Assembly (NCBI GenBank): GCA_013330355.1
Contig: DUIM01000081.1
Span: forward strand, 3,058 to 9,540
Direction: 5' to 3'
DNA: 6,483 nucleotides
Source: Methanosarcinales archaeon
GTDB taxonomy: Archaea; Halobacteriota; Methanosarcinia; Methanosarcinales; Methanocomedenaceae
This document shows positions 1-5,097 of the stretch, piece by piece (within the stretch, counting starts at the first letter, position 1; every line of letters begins with the position of its first letter). The position numbers and the translations under genes are program-made. The notes under the pieces were generated by a model. That model saw only the letters and a program-made list of their open reading frames with translations. It had not been told where the DNA came from and made no database searches.

Positions 1-1601
1 ACGTTCACCCTGCCCAGGAGCCCATGTCCGTCCACAATGGTACTGGCGGACATGGGGTCAATATATAACCTCGTCACCAGTTCTCCCAGTTCACTCGGGT
101 GCAGCCCGTCACTGTCTATTATTAAGTTGTTCGTCACAAGGAACTCTATCACTTCATCGACTACAGCCGCCAGCTTCCAGGTATCCTGCTGGTAAGCAAA
201 AAAAGTACGGCCTAAAAAATCCATCAGTTCTTCCCTGCTTTTTACAAGCCCGGTGGATACTATTGAAAGGATGTGGGTGCGCAGCGCACCTTCGTTACCG
301 AGTTTGGAATAGATATCCTCTGCATTGTTATTCACATACTGTTCAATAAGTACCTCCATTTCCTCATCAGATTTTGATATCAGCACCGACTCACCGTACG
401 GGTCAAGCCCGGGACGGCCTGCCCGCCCTGCCATCTGTTTATATTCCAATACAGGTATGGGCACCATCCCGTAGTTGGGATCGTACCGCCTGTAACCCCT
501 GATAATAACGCGCCTGGCAGGCATGTTCAATCCGGCAGCAAGTGTGGGCGTGGATGAAAGTACCTTGATAAGATTGTTCCTGAACCCATCCTCGATAAGT
601 TTTCGCTGCTCTGACAGTAGTCCGGCATGGTGGAATGCCGCCCCGCCCCTGACGCATTGTGCCAGTCGCCTTGTGATCTCAGTCTCACCACTATCCAGGA
701 CCTGATTGGCCAGGCGATCCAGTTTTACGCTGTATTCATGTCCGGGGCTTCCTGAGCTTTCTGAACTTCCAGGGTTTCCTGGGATTCCTAAGCTTTTACC
801 AAGGGCCTGGCCAAGCCGCCTGGCACTGGCCTCTGCATTCCGCCGGCTGCTTTCGAATACAAGACACTGCCCCCCTTCATTAAGGGTATCATAGACCAGG
901 TCGGTCAGGTCATCTTTGTACTTATGCTCCACAGCACGCATGGAATTTGGGAATTTTATTGCACCACTAAAAAATACTCCCTCCTGCAGGTCGATCGGCC
1001 GCCATTCACTTTCAACCAGTGCGGCATCAAGCCACTGCGCCATTTCCTGTGCATTTCCTACTGTGGCAGAGAGTGCGATTATCTGGGCATCAGGGTTCAT
1101 CTGCATGAGCCGTGCAAGGGTGACCTCCAGGGTCGGGCCCCTGTCTGGCGAATCCAGCAGGTGCACCTCATCTGCCACAATTACTGTAATATCTTTTATC
1201 CAGGGTGCACCGTTGCGTATCAGTGAATCGGTCTTCTCTGAAGTTGCAACAATTATATCCCTCCTGCCCAGCCATTCGTCCCTGGAATCCAGGTCGCCTG
1301 TGGAAACTCCTGCCTGTACGTCCAGTTCCTGGAATTCCTTAAACCGTGCATATTTCTCTGATGCCAGTGCCCTTAACGGTACGATATACAGGCACTTCCC
1401 GCCATTAGTGATGGACTTCAGCATGGCCATCTCAGCCATCATGGTCTTACCGGATGCCGTGGGCACGGAGACAAGAATATTTCGCCCTTCAAGCAGTCCT
1501 GCTTTAACAGCTTTTTCCTGGGGCGGGTAAAGTTCAGAGATGCCTGACTCTATGTAGAATCCTTTTACAGCATCGGGAATGTCGATCTCAGAGATTTTCA
1601 T
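1..1601 (-). CDS. hel308: Hel308-type Ski2-like DNA helicase, C-terminus outside window
   Basis: This is the N-terminal 533 codons of an archaeal Hel308 helicase, a superfamily 2 ATP-dependent 3'-5' DNA helicase that acts at stalled or damaged replication forks. Translated without a frame break from ATG at 1601, it shows Q-motif-like PPQ (26-28), Walker A PTASGKT (47-53), motif Ia PLRALASEK, Walker B DEVH (144-147), motif III SAT (178-180), the family-typical SEWRP, HHAGL (324-328), [14 protein letters not shown], and motif [10 protein letters not shown] (389-396). The last visible part resembles the winged-helix domain ([12 protein letters not shown]). From memory, family members run to about 700 residues, so roughly 170-200 residues (ratchet and helix-loop-helix domains) would lie beyond the left edge. 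No Shine-Dalgarno sequence precedes the ATG, which fits a near-leaderless transcript. An unusual Gly/Ser/Pro repeat tract lies at residues 270-287. It is divergent from the aminotransferase gene. Confidence 0.95.
   Translation of the reverse strand, partial: MKISEIDIPDAVKGFYIESGISELYPPQEKAVKAGLLEGRNILVSVPTASGKTMMAEMAMLKSITNGGKCLYIVPLRALASEKYARFKEFQELDVQAGVSTGDLDSRDEWLGRRDIIVATSEKTDSLIRNGAPWIKDITVIVADEVHLLDSPDRGPTLEVTLARLMQMNPDAQIIALSATVGNAQEMAQWLDAALVESEWRPIDLQEGVFFSGAIKFPNSMRAVEHKYKDDLTDLVYDTLNEGGQCLVFESSRRNAEASARRLGQALGKSLGIPGNPGSSESSGSPGHEYSVKLDRLANQVLDSGETEITRRLAQCVRGGAAFHHAGLLSEQRKLIEDGFRNNLIKVLSSTPTLAAGLNMPARRVIIRGYRRYDPNYGMVPIPVLEYKQMAGRAGRPGLDPYGESVLISKSDEEMEVLIEQYVNNNAEDIYSKLGNEGALRTHILSIVSTGLVKSREELMDFLGRTFFAYQQDTWKLAAVVDEVIEFLVTNNLIIDSDGLHPSELGELVTRLYIDPMSASTIVDGHGLLGRVN
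741..794 (-). repeat. Six in-frame degenerate 9-base tandem repeats inside hel308
   Basis: On the coding strand the units read AGCTTAGGA, ATCCCAGGA, AACCCTGGA, AGTTCAGAA, AGCTCAGGA and AGCCCCGGA, with approximate consensus AGCYCNGGA. Each unit codes three residues, giving [18 protein letters not shown] at residues 270-287. The tract sits in the second RecA-like domain, after LVFESSRR and before the [18 protein letters not shown] block. In A. fulgidus Hel308, as remembered, this stretch is a charged linker, so a flexible low-complexity insertion is likely tolerated here. The repeat is seen directly; origin by unit duplication is inference. Confidence 0.85.
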
Positions 1602-1628
1602 AGATAGTGTAACTTAAAGGTTTAAGTA

Positions 1629-1636
1629 GATATAAA
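1629..1636 (-). promoter_or_regulatory. Probable TATA box for hel308
   Basis: The minus strand reads TTTATATC, one mismatch from the archaeal TTTATATA box. Its first base is 35 bases from the hel308 ATG (1601). With the usual box-to-start distance of about 25 bases, transcription would begin near 1605-1609, giving a leader of only a few bases. This agrees with the absence of a Shine-Dalgarno sequence. The same bases read GATATAAA on the plus strand and could also serve the divergent aminotransferase gene. Confidence 0.5.
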
Positions 1637-1662
1637 GACATTTTGCAATTCAATTCAAGCAC

Positions 1663-1672
1663 TTTATTTTAT
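1663..1672 (+). promoter_or_regulatory. Possible TATA-like element for the aminotransferase gene
   Basis: TTTATTTTAT lies 22-31 bases before the chosen ATG (1694). It is AT-rich but not a clean TTTATATA match, and would place the transcript start almost at the ATG. That conflicts with the Shine-Dalgarno sequence at 1683-1688, so the box at 1629-1636 read on the plus strand is an equal candidate. Confidence 0.25.
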
Positions 1673-1682
1673 CATTTACCAA

Positions 1683-1688
1683 AGGTAG
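1683..1688 (+). promoter_or_regulatory. Ribosome binding site that decides the aminotransferase start
   Basis: AGGTAG lies five bases before ATG 1694 and resembles the archaeal GGAGGTGA signal. It supports starting at 1694 rather than at an in-frame TTG at 1643, which would add 17 residues not expected in the family. Confidence 0.55.
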
Positions 1689-1693
1689 AACCA

Positions 1694-2851
1694 ATGTACT
1701 CAGAAAGAATCAACAATCTCCCCCCTTATCTTTTTGCAGCTATAGATAAGGCAAAGGCCAGAGTAATTGAAAAAGGCGTGGATGTAATAGACCTGGGTGT
1801 TGGTGACCCGGACATGCCCACACCCGATAATGTCATCCAGGCCCTGTATAGATCTGCACAAAATCCAAATCGGCACAAATATCCTTCATATACAGGTATG
1901 CTGTCTTTCAGGGAAGCCGCAGCAAGGTGGTACAAGGAACACCTGGGTATTGAACTGGACCCTGTATCCCAGGTGCTGACCCTGATAGGGTCAAAGGAGG
2001 GTATTGCGCATATACCACTGGCATTCATAAACCCCGGAGAAATTGCCCTGGTCCCTGACCCTGCATATCCTGTGTATAAAATAGGCACGTTATTTGCTGA
2101 TGGAAAGCCCTTTATTATGCCTCTGCTTGAAGAAAATGGCTTTCTGCCCGACCTTGATGCAATACCCAAGGATGTAGCAAAACTGGCAAAACTAATGTTC
2201 CTGAACTACCCGAATAATCCCACATCGGCCATCGCGCCAGATAAATTTTTTGAAGATGTAATTGAGTTCGCAAAAGAGAATGAGGTCATCATCGTCCATG
2301 ACAATGCTTATAGTGAGATGACATTTGACGGTTATAAGGCACCAAGTTTCATGGAATTTGACGGCGCCATGGACGTGGGTATTGAGATGCATTCCCTGTC
2401 TAAAACCTATAATATGACTGGATGGAGGATAGGGTTCGCTGTGGGCAATGCAGAAATCCTGGACGGCCTGGGCAGGGTCAAGACCAATATAGATTCCGGG
2501 GCCTTTGAGGCGGTTCAGGAAGCGGGGATTACGGCAATGCAGGGCCCCCAGCAATGTATCAGCGACATGAATAAGCTATACACACAGAGGCGTGATGCCC
2601 TGATGGTGGGATTAAAGGAACTTGGTATTGATGTCCAGCCGCCCAAGGCTACATTCTATGTCTGGGCCCCGGTACCCGAGGGTTATGATTCAATGGGCTT
2701 ATCAAAGATACTGCTGGAAGAAGCAGGTATTGTGGCCACACCAGGCGTGGGTTTCGGGGATTATGGTGAAGGCTATGTGCGTTTTTCCCTTACCAGGTCA
2801 GTGGAGCGGATAAATGAGGCTGTTGAACGAATGGGACAGTTGAAAATATAG
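1694..2851 (+). CDS. dapL: LL-diaminopimelate aminotransferase (DapL-type)
   Basis: This is a 385-residue class I/II (fold type I) PLP-dependent aminotransferase. In the family, DapL converts tetrahydrodipicolinate plus glutamate directly to LL-diaminopimelate plus 2-oxoglutarate, shortening lysine biosynthesis in the cytoplasm. The N-terminus MYSERINNLPPYLFAAID and the block VIDLGVGDPDMPTP are typical of archaeal and bacterial DapL-like proteins. Visible PLP-site elements are YPNNPT (172-177, N175), D203 and Y206 in the DNAYSEM segment, and the Schiff-base lysine K237 in SLSKTYNMTGWR. IGSKEGIAH is also family-like. Length matches the family. An in-frame TTG start at 1643 is rejected because the added residues do not look like this family and the ribosome binding site favours 1694. 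No other lysine gene is in the window. A related aspartate-type aminotransferase is the alternative. Confidence 0.85.
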   Translation: MYSERINNLPPYLFAAIDKAKARVIEKGVDVIDLGVGDPDMPTPDNVIQALYRSAQNPNRHKYPSYTGMLSFREAAARWYKEHLGIELDPVSQVLTLIGSKEGIAHIPLAFINPGEIALVPDPAYPVYKIGTLFADGKPFIMPLLEENGFLPDLDAIPKDVAKLAKLMFLNYPNNPTSAIAPDKFFEDVIEFAKENEVIIVHDNAYSEMTFDGYKAPSFMEFDGAMDVGIEMHSLSKTYNMTGWRIGFAVGNAEILDGLGRVKTNIDSGAFEAVQEAGITAMQGPQQCISDMNKLYTQRRDALMVGLKELGIDVQPPKATFYVWAPVPEGYDSMGLSKILLEEAGIVATPGVGFGDYGEGYVRFSLTRSVERINEAVERMGQLKI

Positions 2852-2858
2852 AGTAATG

Positions 2859-2886
2859 ATATACCTGAAATAATTGGGTGGTATAT
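2859..2886 (+). terminator. Possible terminator after dapL
   Basis: ATATACC (2859-2865) pairs perfectly with GGTATAT (2880-2886) around a 14-base loop, eight bases after the dapL stop codon. It is followed by a T-rich stretch, TTTGTGTTTT (2887-2896). The stem is AT-rich and weak. GGTATATTTTG could alternatively be a TATA-like element for the ATPase gene downstream. Confidence 0.35.
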
Positions 2887-2892
2887 TTTGTG

Positions 2893-2907
2893 TTTTCCAA
2901 TGGAAAA
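2893..2907. repeat. Short perfect inverted repeat upstream of the KaiC-like gene
   Basis: TTTTCC and GGAAAA flank a three-base AAT spacer, 38 bases before the ATPase start codon. It could be an operator half-site pair or an RNA hairpin. GGAAA/TTTCC arms recur in both inverted repeats downstream of the same gene. Confidence 0.4.
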
Positions 2908-2945
2908 TTTCATAATGAAGTATGTTAATATCTTAGCTGGTTCAA

Positions 2946-3683
2946 ATGACAATCAAGAATGAAATTTTGGATAGGGTGGATTCAGGAATCACTGGTTACA
3001 ATGATTTGTTAAAAGGTGGCTATTTCAAAAAGACAGTAAATGTGGTTTCCGGGGAATCGGGAACTGGTAAAACTGTATTTGGCTCCCAATTTCTGTATCA
3101 TGGTGTCCGGAACAATGAAAAATCCCTTTGTATTATGACTTCCGAACCAGCCGAATCCCTGAAAAAAGAGATGTATTCTTCATTCAAATGGGATTTCTGG
3201 GATATGGAAGAAGCAGGTAAGGTAACATTTGTTGATATAGCCGACCCTGAACTCAGGTTACAGAAGACTATTGATATGGCACCTATGGAACTTATCATGA
3301 GCTTTAAGAAGCTTCTTGTACGCAAGATCGAAGAGGTCAAACCGGACAGGGTATTTATTGATGCCATTGAAGCCATGTTACTTGCAATTGATTCTCCTTA
3401 CAAATTAAAGACACTTGTAGATGACCTTTTCGGTGTGCTAAGAGGACATGATATTACTTCTATCGTCACTGTAGGGACGACTTTCAATGTTGAGTCTGTT
3501 GTAGAATACGGCGCCGACTCGGTGACACGCCTTGGCAGGGTAGTTTCAGGTAACAACTTACAGCGTTCCATCTATGTAGCAAAACTAAGGGGTTCGGGTA
3601 CACTAAACGAGATACGTGTAATGAACATATCTGATAATGGTATCAGTATACTGGACCAATCACCCTATACCTCTACTGTTTAG
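2946..3683 (+). CDS. Single-domain KaiC-like RecA-superfamily ATPase
   Basis: This 245-residue protein has one RecA/KaiC domain. It opens with RVDSGITGYNDLLKGGYFKK, the usual KaiC-family lead-in. Walker A is GESGTGKT at 36-43 (K42), and Walker B is the hydrophobic strand RVFID ending at D139. Archaea carry many such proteins, often linked to signalling, motility or regulation, but the specific role of this one is unknown. The position that in KaiC carries paired catalytic glutamates reads TSEP (65-68), so only one glutamate (E67) is kept. There is no second KaiC domain, no histidine-kinase part and no membrane segment. Start at 2946 is the first ATG and fits the family N-terminus, but its ribosome binding site is weak. 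It stands alone, 94 bases after dapL and 254 bases before aIF1A. It should not be called a clock protein. Confidence 0.85.
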   Translation: MTIKNEILDRVDSGITGYNDLLKGGYFKKTVNVVSGESGTGKTVFGSQFLYHGVRNNEKSLCIMTSEPAESLKKEMYSSFKWDFWDMEEAGKVTFVDIADPELRLQKTIDMAPMELIMSFKKLLVRKIEEVKPDRVFIDAIEAMLLAIDSPYKLKTLVDDLFGVLRGHDITSIVTVGTTFNVESVVEYGADSVTRLGRVVSGNNLQRSIYVAKLRGSGTLNEIRVMNISDNGISILDQSPYTSTV

Positions 3684-3728
3684 GATTAGTTGCTAAACTT
3701 CGGATTACTACATAATATAAACATGGAT

Positions 3729-3748
3729 AGGAAAGTATATACTTTCCT
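3729..3748. repeat. Perfect 20-base palindrome downstream of the KaiC-like gene
   Basis: AGGAAAGTAT followed directly by ATACTTTCCT is its own reverse complement over all 20 bases, 45 bases after the ATPase stop. With no spacer it is a better candidate for a homodimeric protein binding site than for a tight RNA hairpin, though as RNA it would still fold with a small loop. No poly-T tract follows it directly. Confidence 0.6.
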
Positions 3749-3756
3749 GCAGTCTT

Positions 3757-3785
3757 GGAAAATGCGAACGAAGTGAGCATTTTCC
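3757..3785. terminator. Stem-loop in the gap before aIF1A, possible terminator or dispersed repeat
   Basis: GGAAAATGC (3757-3765) pairs perfectly with GCATTTTCC (3777-3785) around an 11-base loop, GAACGAAGTGA. This is the strongest stem in the gap and lies 73 bases after the ATPase stop. The loop region GCGAACGAAGTGAGC resembles a short word I recall in intergenic hairpins of several prokaryotic genomes, which I cannot verify here. It may end the ATPase transcript or be a copy of a dispersed repeat. Confidence 0.45.
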
Positions 3786-3833
3786 TGATCTTTCGATTGA
3801 AATATGCTGTCATAGCGATAGTAATAGCTTAGT

Positions 3834-3841
3834 TTTATATA
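3834..3841 (+). promoter_or_regulatory. TATA box 1 of the aIF1A-RIO1-KH operon
   Basis: This is an exact TTTATATA match. Transcription would start near 3860-3867, giving a leader of about 75 bases that contains the start-stop ORF and the hairpin. Confidence 0.45.
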
Positions 3842-3853
3842 TCTACGTACCAA

Positions 3854-3861
3854 TTTATATA
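3854..3861 (+). promoter_or_regulatory. TATA box 2 of the aIF1A-RIO1-KH operon
   Basis: This is a second exact TTTATATA, followed by AAAA. The expected start is about 3880-3888, giving a leader of about 50-58 bases. The start-stop ORF and hairpin stay inside that leader, though the GAGG before the start-stop ORF would lie at its very 5' end. I prefer this box slightly because the leader is shorter, but cannot separate it from the box 20 bases upstream. Confidence 0.5.
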
Positions 3862-3895
3862 AAAATAATGTAACGGTTCATTATCAGAGGAAATC

Positions 3896-3901
3896 ATGTG
3901 A
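3896..3901 (+). other. Minimal start-stop upstream ORF (ATG-TGA)
   Basis: ATG at 3896 is followed at once by TGA at 3899. It is preceded by AGAGG (3886-3890) at five-base spacing, so it has the form of a translation start that codes only methionine. It is in the same frame as aIF1A, 14 codons before the CTG start. Its stop codon shares a base with the 5' arm of the hairpin at 3901-3934. A ribosome held here would cover that arm and free the aIF1A ribosome binding site. Function is inference. Confidence 0.4.
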
Positions 3902-3934
3902 ACACCTGTTTTTCTCTTTTTATATAGAGGTGTT
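3901..3934 (+). promoter_or_regulatory. Leader hairpin that can mask the aIF1A ribosome binding site
   Basis: AACACCT (3901-3907) is perfectly complementary to AGGTGTT (3928-3934) across a 20-base, pyrimidine- and U-rich loop. The 3' arm contains most of the Shine-Dalgarno sequence GAGGTG (3927-3932), so folding would hide it from the ribosome. The pairing is seen directly; regulation by it is inferred. The long loop makes the stem only moderately stable, which suits a switch. Confidence 0.5.
3927..3932 (+). promoter_or_regulatory. Strong ribosome binding site that decides the CTG start of aIF1A
   Basis: GAGGTG matches six consecutive bases of the archaeal signal GGAGGTGATC and ends five bases before CTG 3938. 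It is the main evidence that translation begins at this CTG. No ATG, GTG or TTG lies in frame between the TGA at 3899 and codon 34. Confidence 0.7.
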
Positions 3935-3937
3935 AAT

Positions 3938-4252
3938 CTGAGTATTCATAGGAAAAAACCACCAGAACAGAATGAAGTAGTAAGAGTAAGGGTTCCCCGC
4001 AAACAGGATAGAGAAATTTTAGGTACAGTTGAAAGTATGCTTGGTGCTAATAAGATCAGGGTACGGTGCTTGGATGGAGTGGTGAGACTCGGAAGGATTC
4101 CGGGAAAGATGAAAAAACGTACGTGGATCCGGGCAGGTGATATCGTTATTGTGGTGCCGTGGGATTTCCAGGATGCAAAGTCAGATGTTGTATGGCGATA
4201 TACCAGACCACAAGTGGACTGGCTGGAAAAAAGAGGATACCTGAAAGGATAA
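3938..4252 (+). CDS. Archaeal translation initiation factor aIF1A, apparent CTG start
   Basis: aIF1A is the archaeal counterpart of eIF1A and bacterial IF1. It binds the A site of the small ribosomal subunit and helps initiator tRNA and start-codon selection. The frame gives 104 residues, normal for the family. A basic tail ([20 protein letters not shown], 3-22) precedes an S1/OB-fold core from about 27 to 77: [33 protein letters not shown] (53-64) and [13 protein letters not shown]-terminal helix region [19 protein letters not shown] follows. The first in-frame ATG (4037) is codon 34, inside the OB fold, so it cannot be the true start. The CTG at 3938 with its strong ribosome binding site gives a complete protein. 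It heads an operon, with RIO1 starting three bases after its stop. Identity is near certain; the start codon is less so, and an ATG-to-CTG sequence error is the main alternative. Confidence 0.9.
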   Translation: MSIHRKKPPEQNEVVRVRVPRKQDREILGTVESMLGANKIRVRCLDGVVRLGRIPGKMKKRTWIRAGDIVIVVPWDFQDAKSDVVWRYTRPQVDWLEKRGYLKG

Positions 4253-4255
4253 TCC

Positions 4256-5074
4256 ATGATAGACGACCTGGACACTACGTCTTCAAAAAAACTGAAAAGG
4301 TTTGACGATAAACTTGATGAGTTCAGGACGAGGATCAAGGATTCTGAAGATTTTAAGGTAAAGGATGAGGTTTTCGATACAGCTACGCTGATGGCCCTGT
4401 ACAAGCTTTCATCAAAGGGATACCTGGATGCGCTGGGGGGTACAGTAAGTACAGGGAAAGAGGCAAACATCTTCCATGCATTAAGAACACAGGATGATGA
4501 ACTGCAGGAGTTGGCGATTAAAGTCTATCGCATAAGTAACAGTAATTTCAGGGCTATGCAGGAGTACCTGATAGGTGATGTGAGGTTCAGGAATGTTAGA
4601 CACACCAAAAAGGATATTGTACTGGCATGGACCCGTAAGGAATTTAGGAATTTAAGCCGGGCAAAGGAGGCGGGGTTAAATGTACCCATGCCTCTTATAA
4701 CCAACAGGAACATACTGGTTATGGAGTTTATCGGAGAGGATAATATTCCATTCCCGCAACTTCGTGATTTCAACCTGGATACGGAACAGGCATTATTTAT
4801 CAGTGATGCTGTTGAGGATTTTCTTGTGCGGTTGTACAGGGATGCACAACTGGTACACGGCGACCTGAGTGAATATAATATTCTGGTTGACCCTAATTCC
4901 CTTACTCCGGTATTTATTGATATGGGTCAGTCTGTGACCCTTGACCACCTGAATTCAGACGAATTCCTTCATAGGGACATTGACAATATGGCAAGGTTCT
5001 TCTCAAGGTCCGGAGTGGACGTGGACACCAAAGACCTTTATGAAAAGGTGATTCAGTCCAGGCTCGACCATTAG
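4256..5074 (+). CDS. rio1: RIO1-family serine protein kinase / ATPase
   Basis: RIO1 is an atypical protein kinase that binds pre-small ribosomal subunits and drives late 16S/18S rRNA maturation; catalysis may mainly serve its release. The 272-residue length fits archaeal members. The family P-loop STGKEANIF is at 65-73 (followed by H74, as in RIO1 rather than RIO2), the ATP-binding lysine is K89 in AIKVYR, the catalytic loop is HGDLSEYN at 201-208 (D203, N208), and the metal-binding and likely phospho-accepting aspartate is D222 in IDMGQ. The canonical activation and substrate lobes are lacking, as expected for RIO kinases. The N-terminal 40 residues are charged and probably flexible. ATG 4256 follows the aIF1A stop by three bases with AGGAT nearby, so translational coupling is likely. 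The KH-protein gene follows after 23 bases. Confidence 0.95.
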   Translation: MIDDLDTTSSKKLKRFDDKLDEFRTRIKDSEDFKVKDEVFDTATLMALYKLSSKGYLDALGGTVSTGKEANIFHALRTQDDELQELAIKVYRISNSNFRAMQEYLIGDVRFRNVRHTKKDIVLAWTRKEFRNLSRAKEAGLNVPMPLITNRNILVMEFIGEDNIPFPQLRDFNLDTEQALFISDAVEDFLVRLYRDAQLVHGDLSEYNILVDPNSLTPVFIDMGQSVTLDHLNSDEFLHRDIDNMARFFSRSGVDVDTKDLYEKVIQSRLDH

Positions 5075-5097
5075 TAATATGTGCTATTAGGTATTTC

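Noticed and set aside
276..290. Inverted repeat GGTGCGC-A-GCGCACC
   Set aside because: It lies inside conserved hel308 coding sequence, so the codons explain it and no regulatory role is needed.
916..1530. Open reading frame of 204 codons on the plus strand
   Set aside because: It lies wholly opposite hel308, whose helicase motifs are complete and continuous on the minus strand; the product is low-complexity and unlike any known protein.
1643..1693. N-terminal extension of the aminotransferase from a TTG at 1643
   Set aside because: It starts with TTG, adds 17 residues unlike the family N-terminus, and the AGGTAG signal points to ATG 1694.
3723..3776. A 17-codon plus-strand frame in the gap after the KaiC-like gene
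   Set aside because: It is made largely of the palindrome and stem-loop bases, has no ribosome binding site and no recognisable product.
3868..3873. A second start-stop pair, ATG-TAA
   Set aside because: It has no Shine-Dalgarno motif and would be upstream of the transcript start if the box at 3854-3861 is used.
3896..3940. aIF1A starting at ATG 3896 with readthrough or recoding of TGA
   Set aside because: The extra residues would be hydrophobic ([11 protein letters not shown]), unlike the basic aIF1A tail, and no recoding signal is evident; the CTG with its own strong ribosome binding site is simpler.
3946..4470. Open reading frame of 174 codons on the minus strand opposite aIF1A and RIO1
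   Set aside because: It is antisense to two clearly recognisable genes and has serine/leucine-rich shadow composition.
4924..4940. Inverted repeat GGGTCA-GTCTG-TGACCC
   Set aside because: It lies in the RIO1 coding region at the conserved IDMGQSV segment and is best taken as chance within codons.
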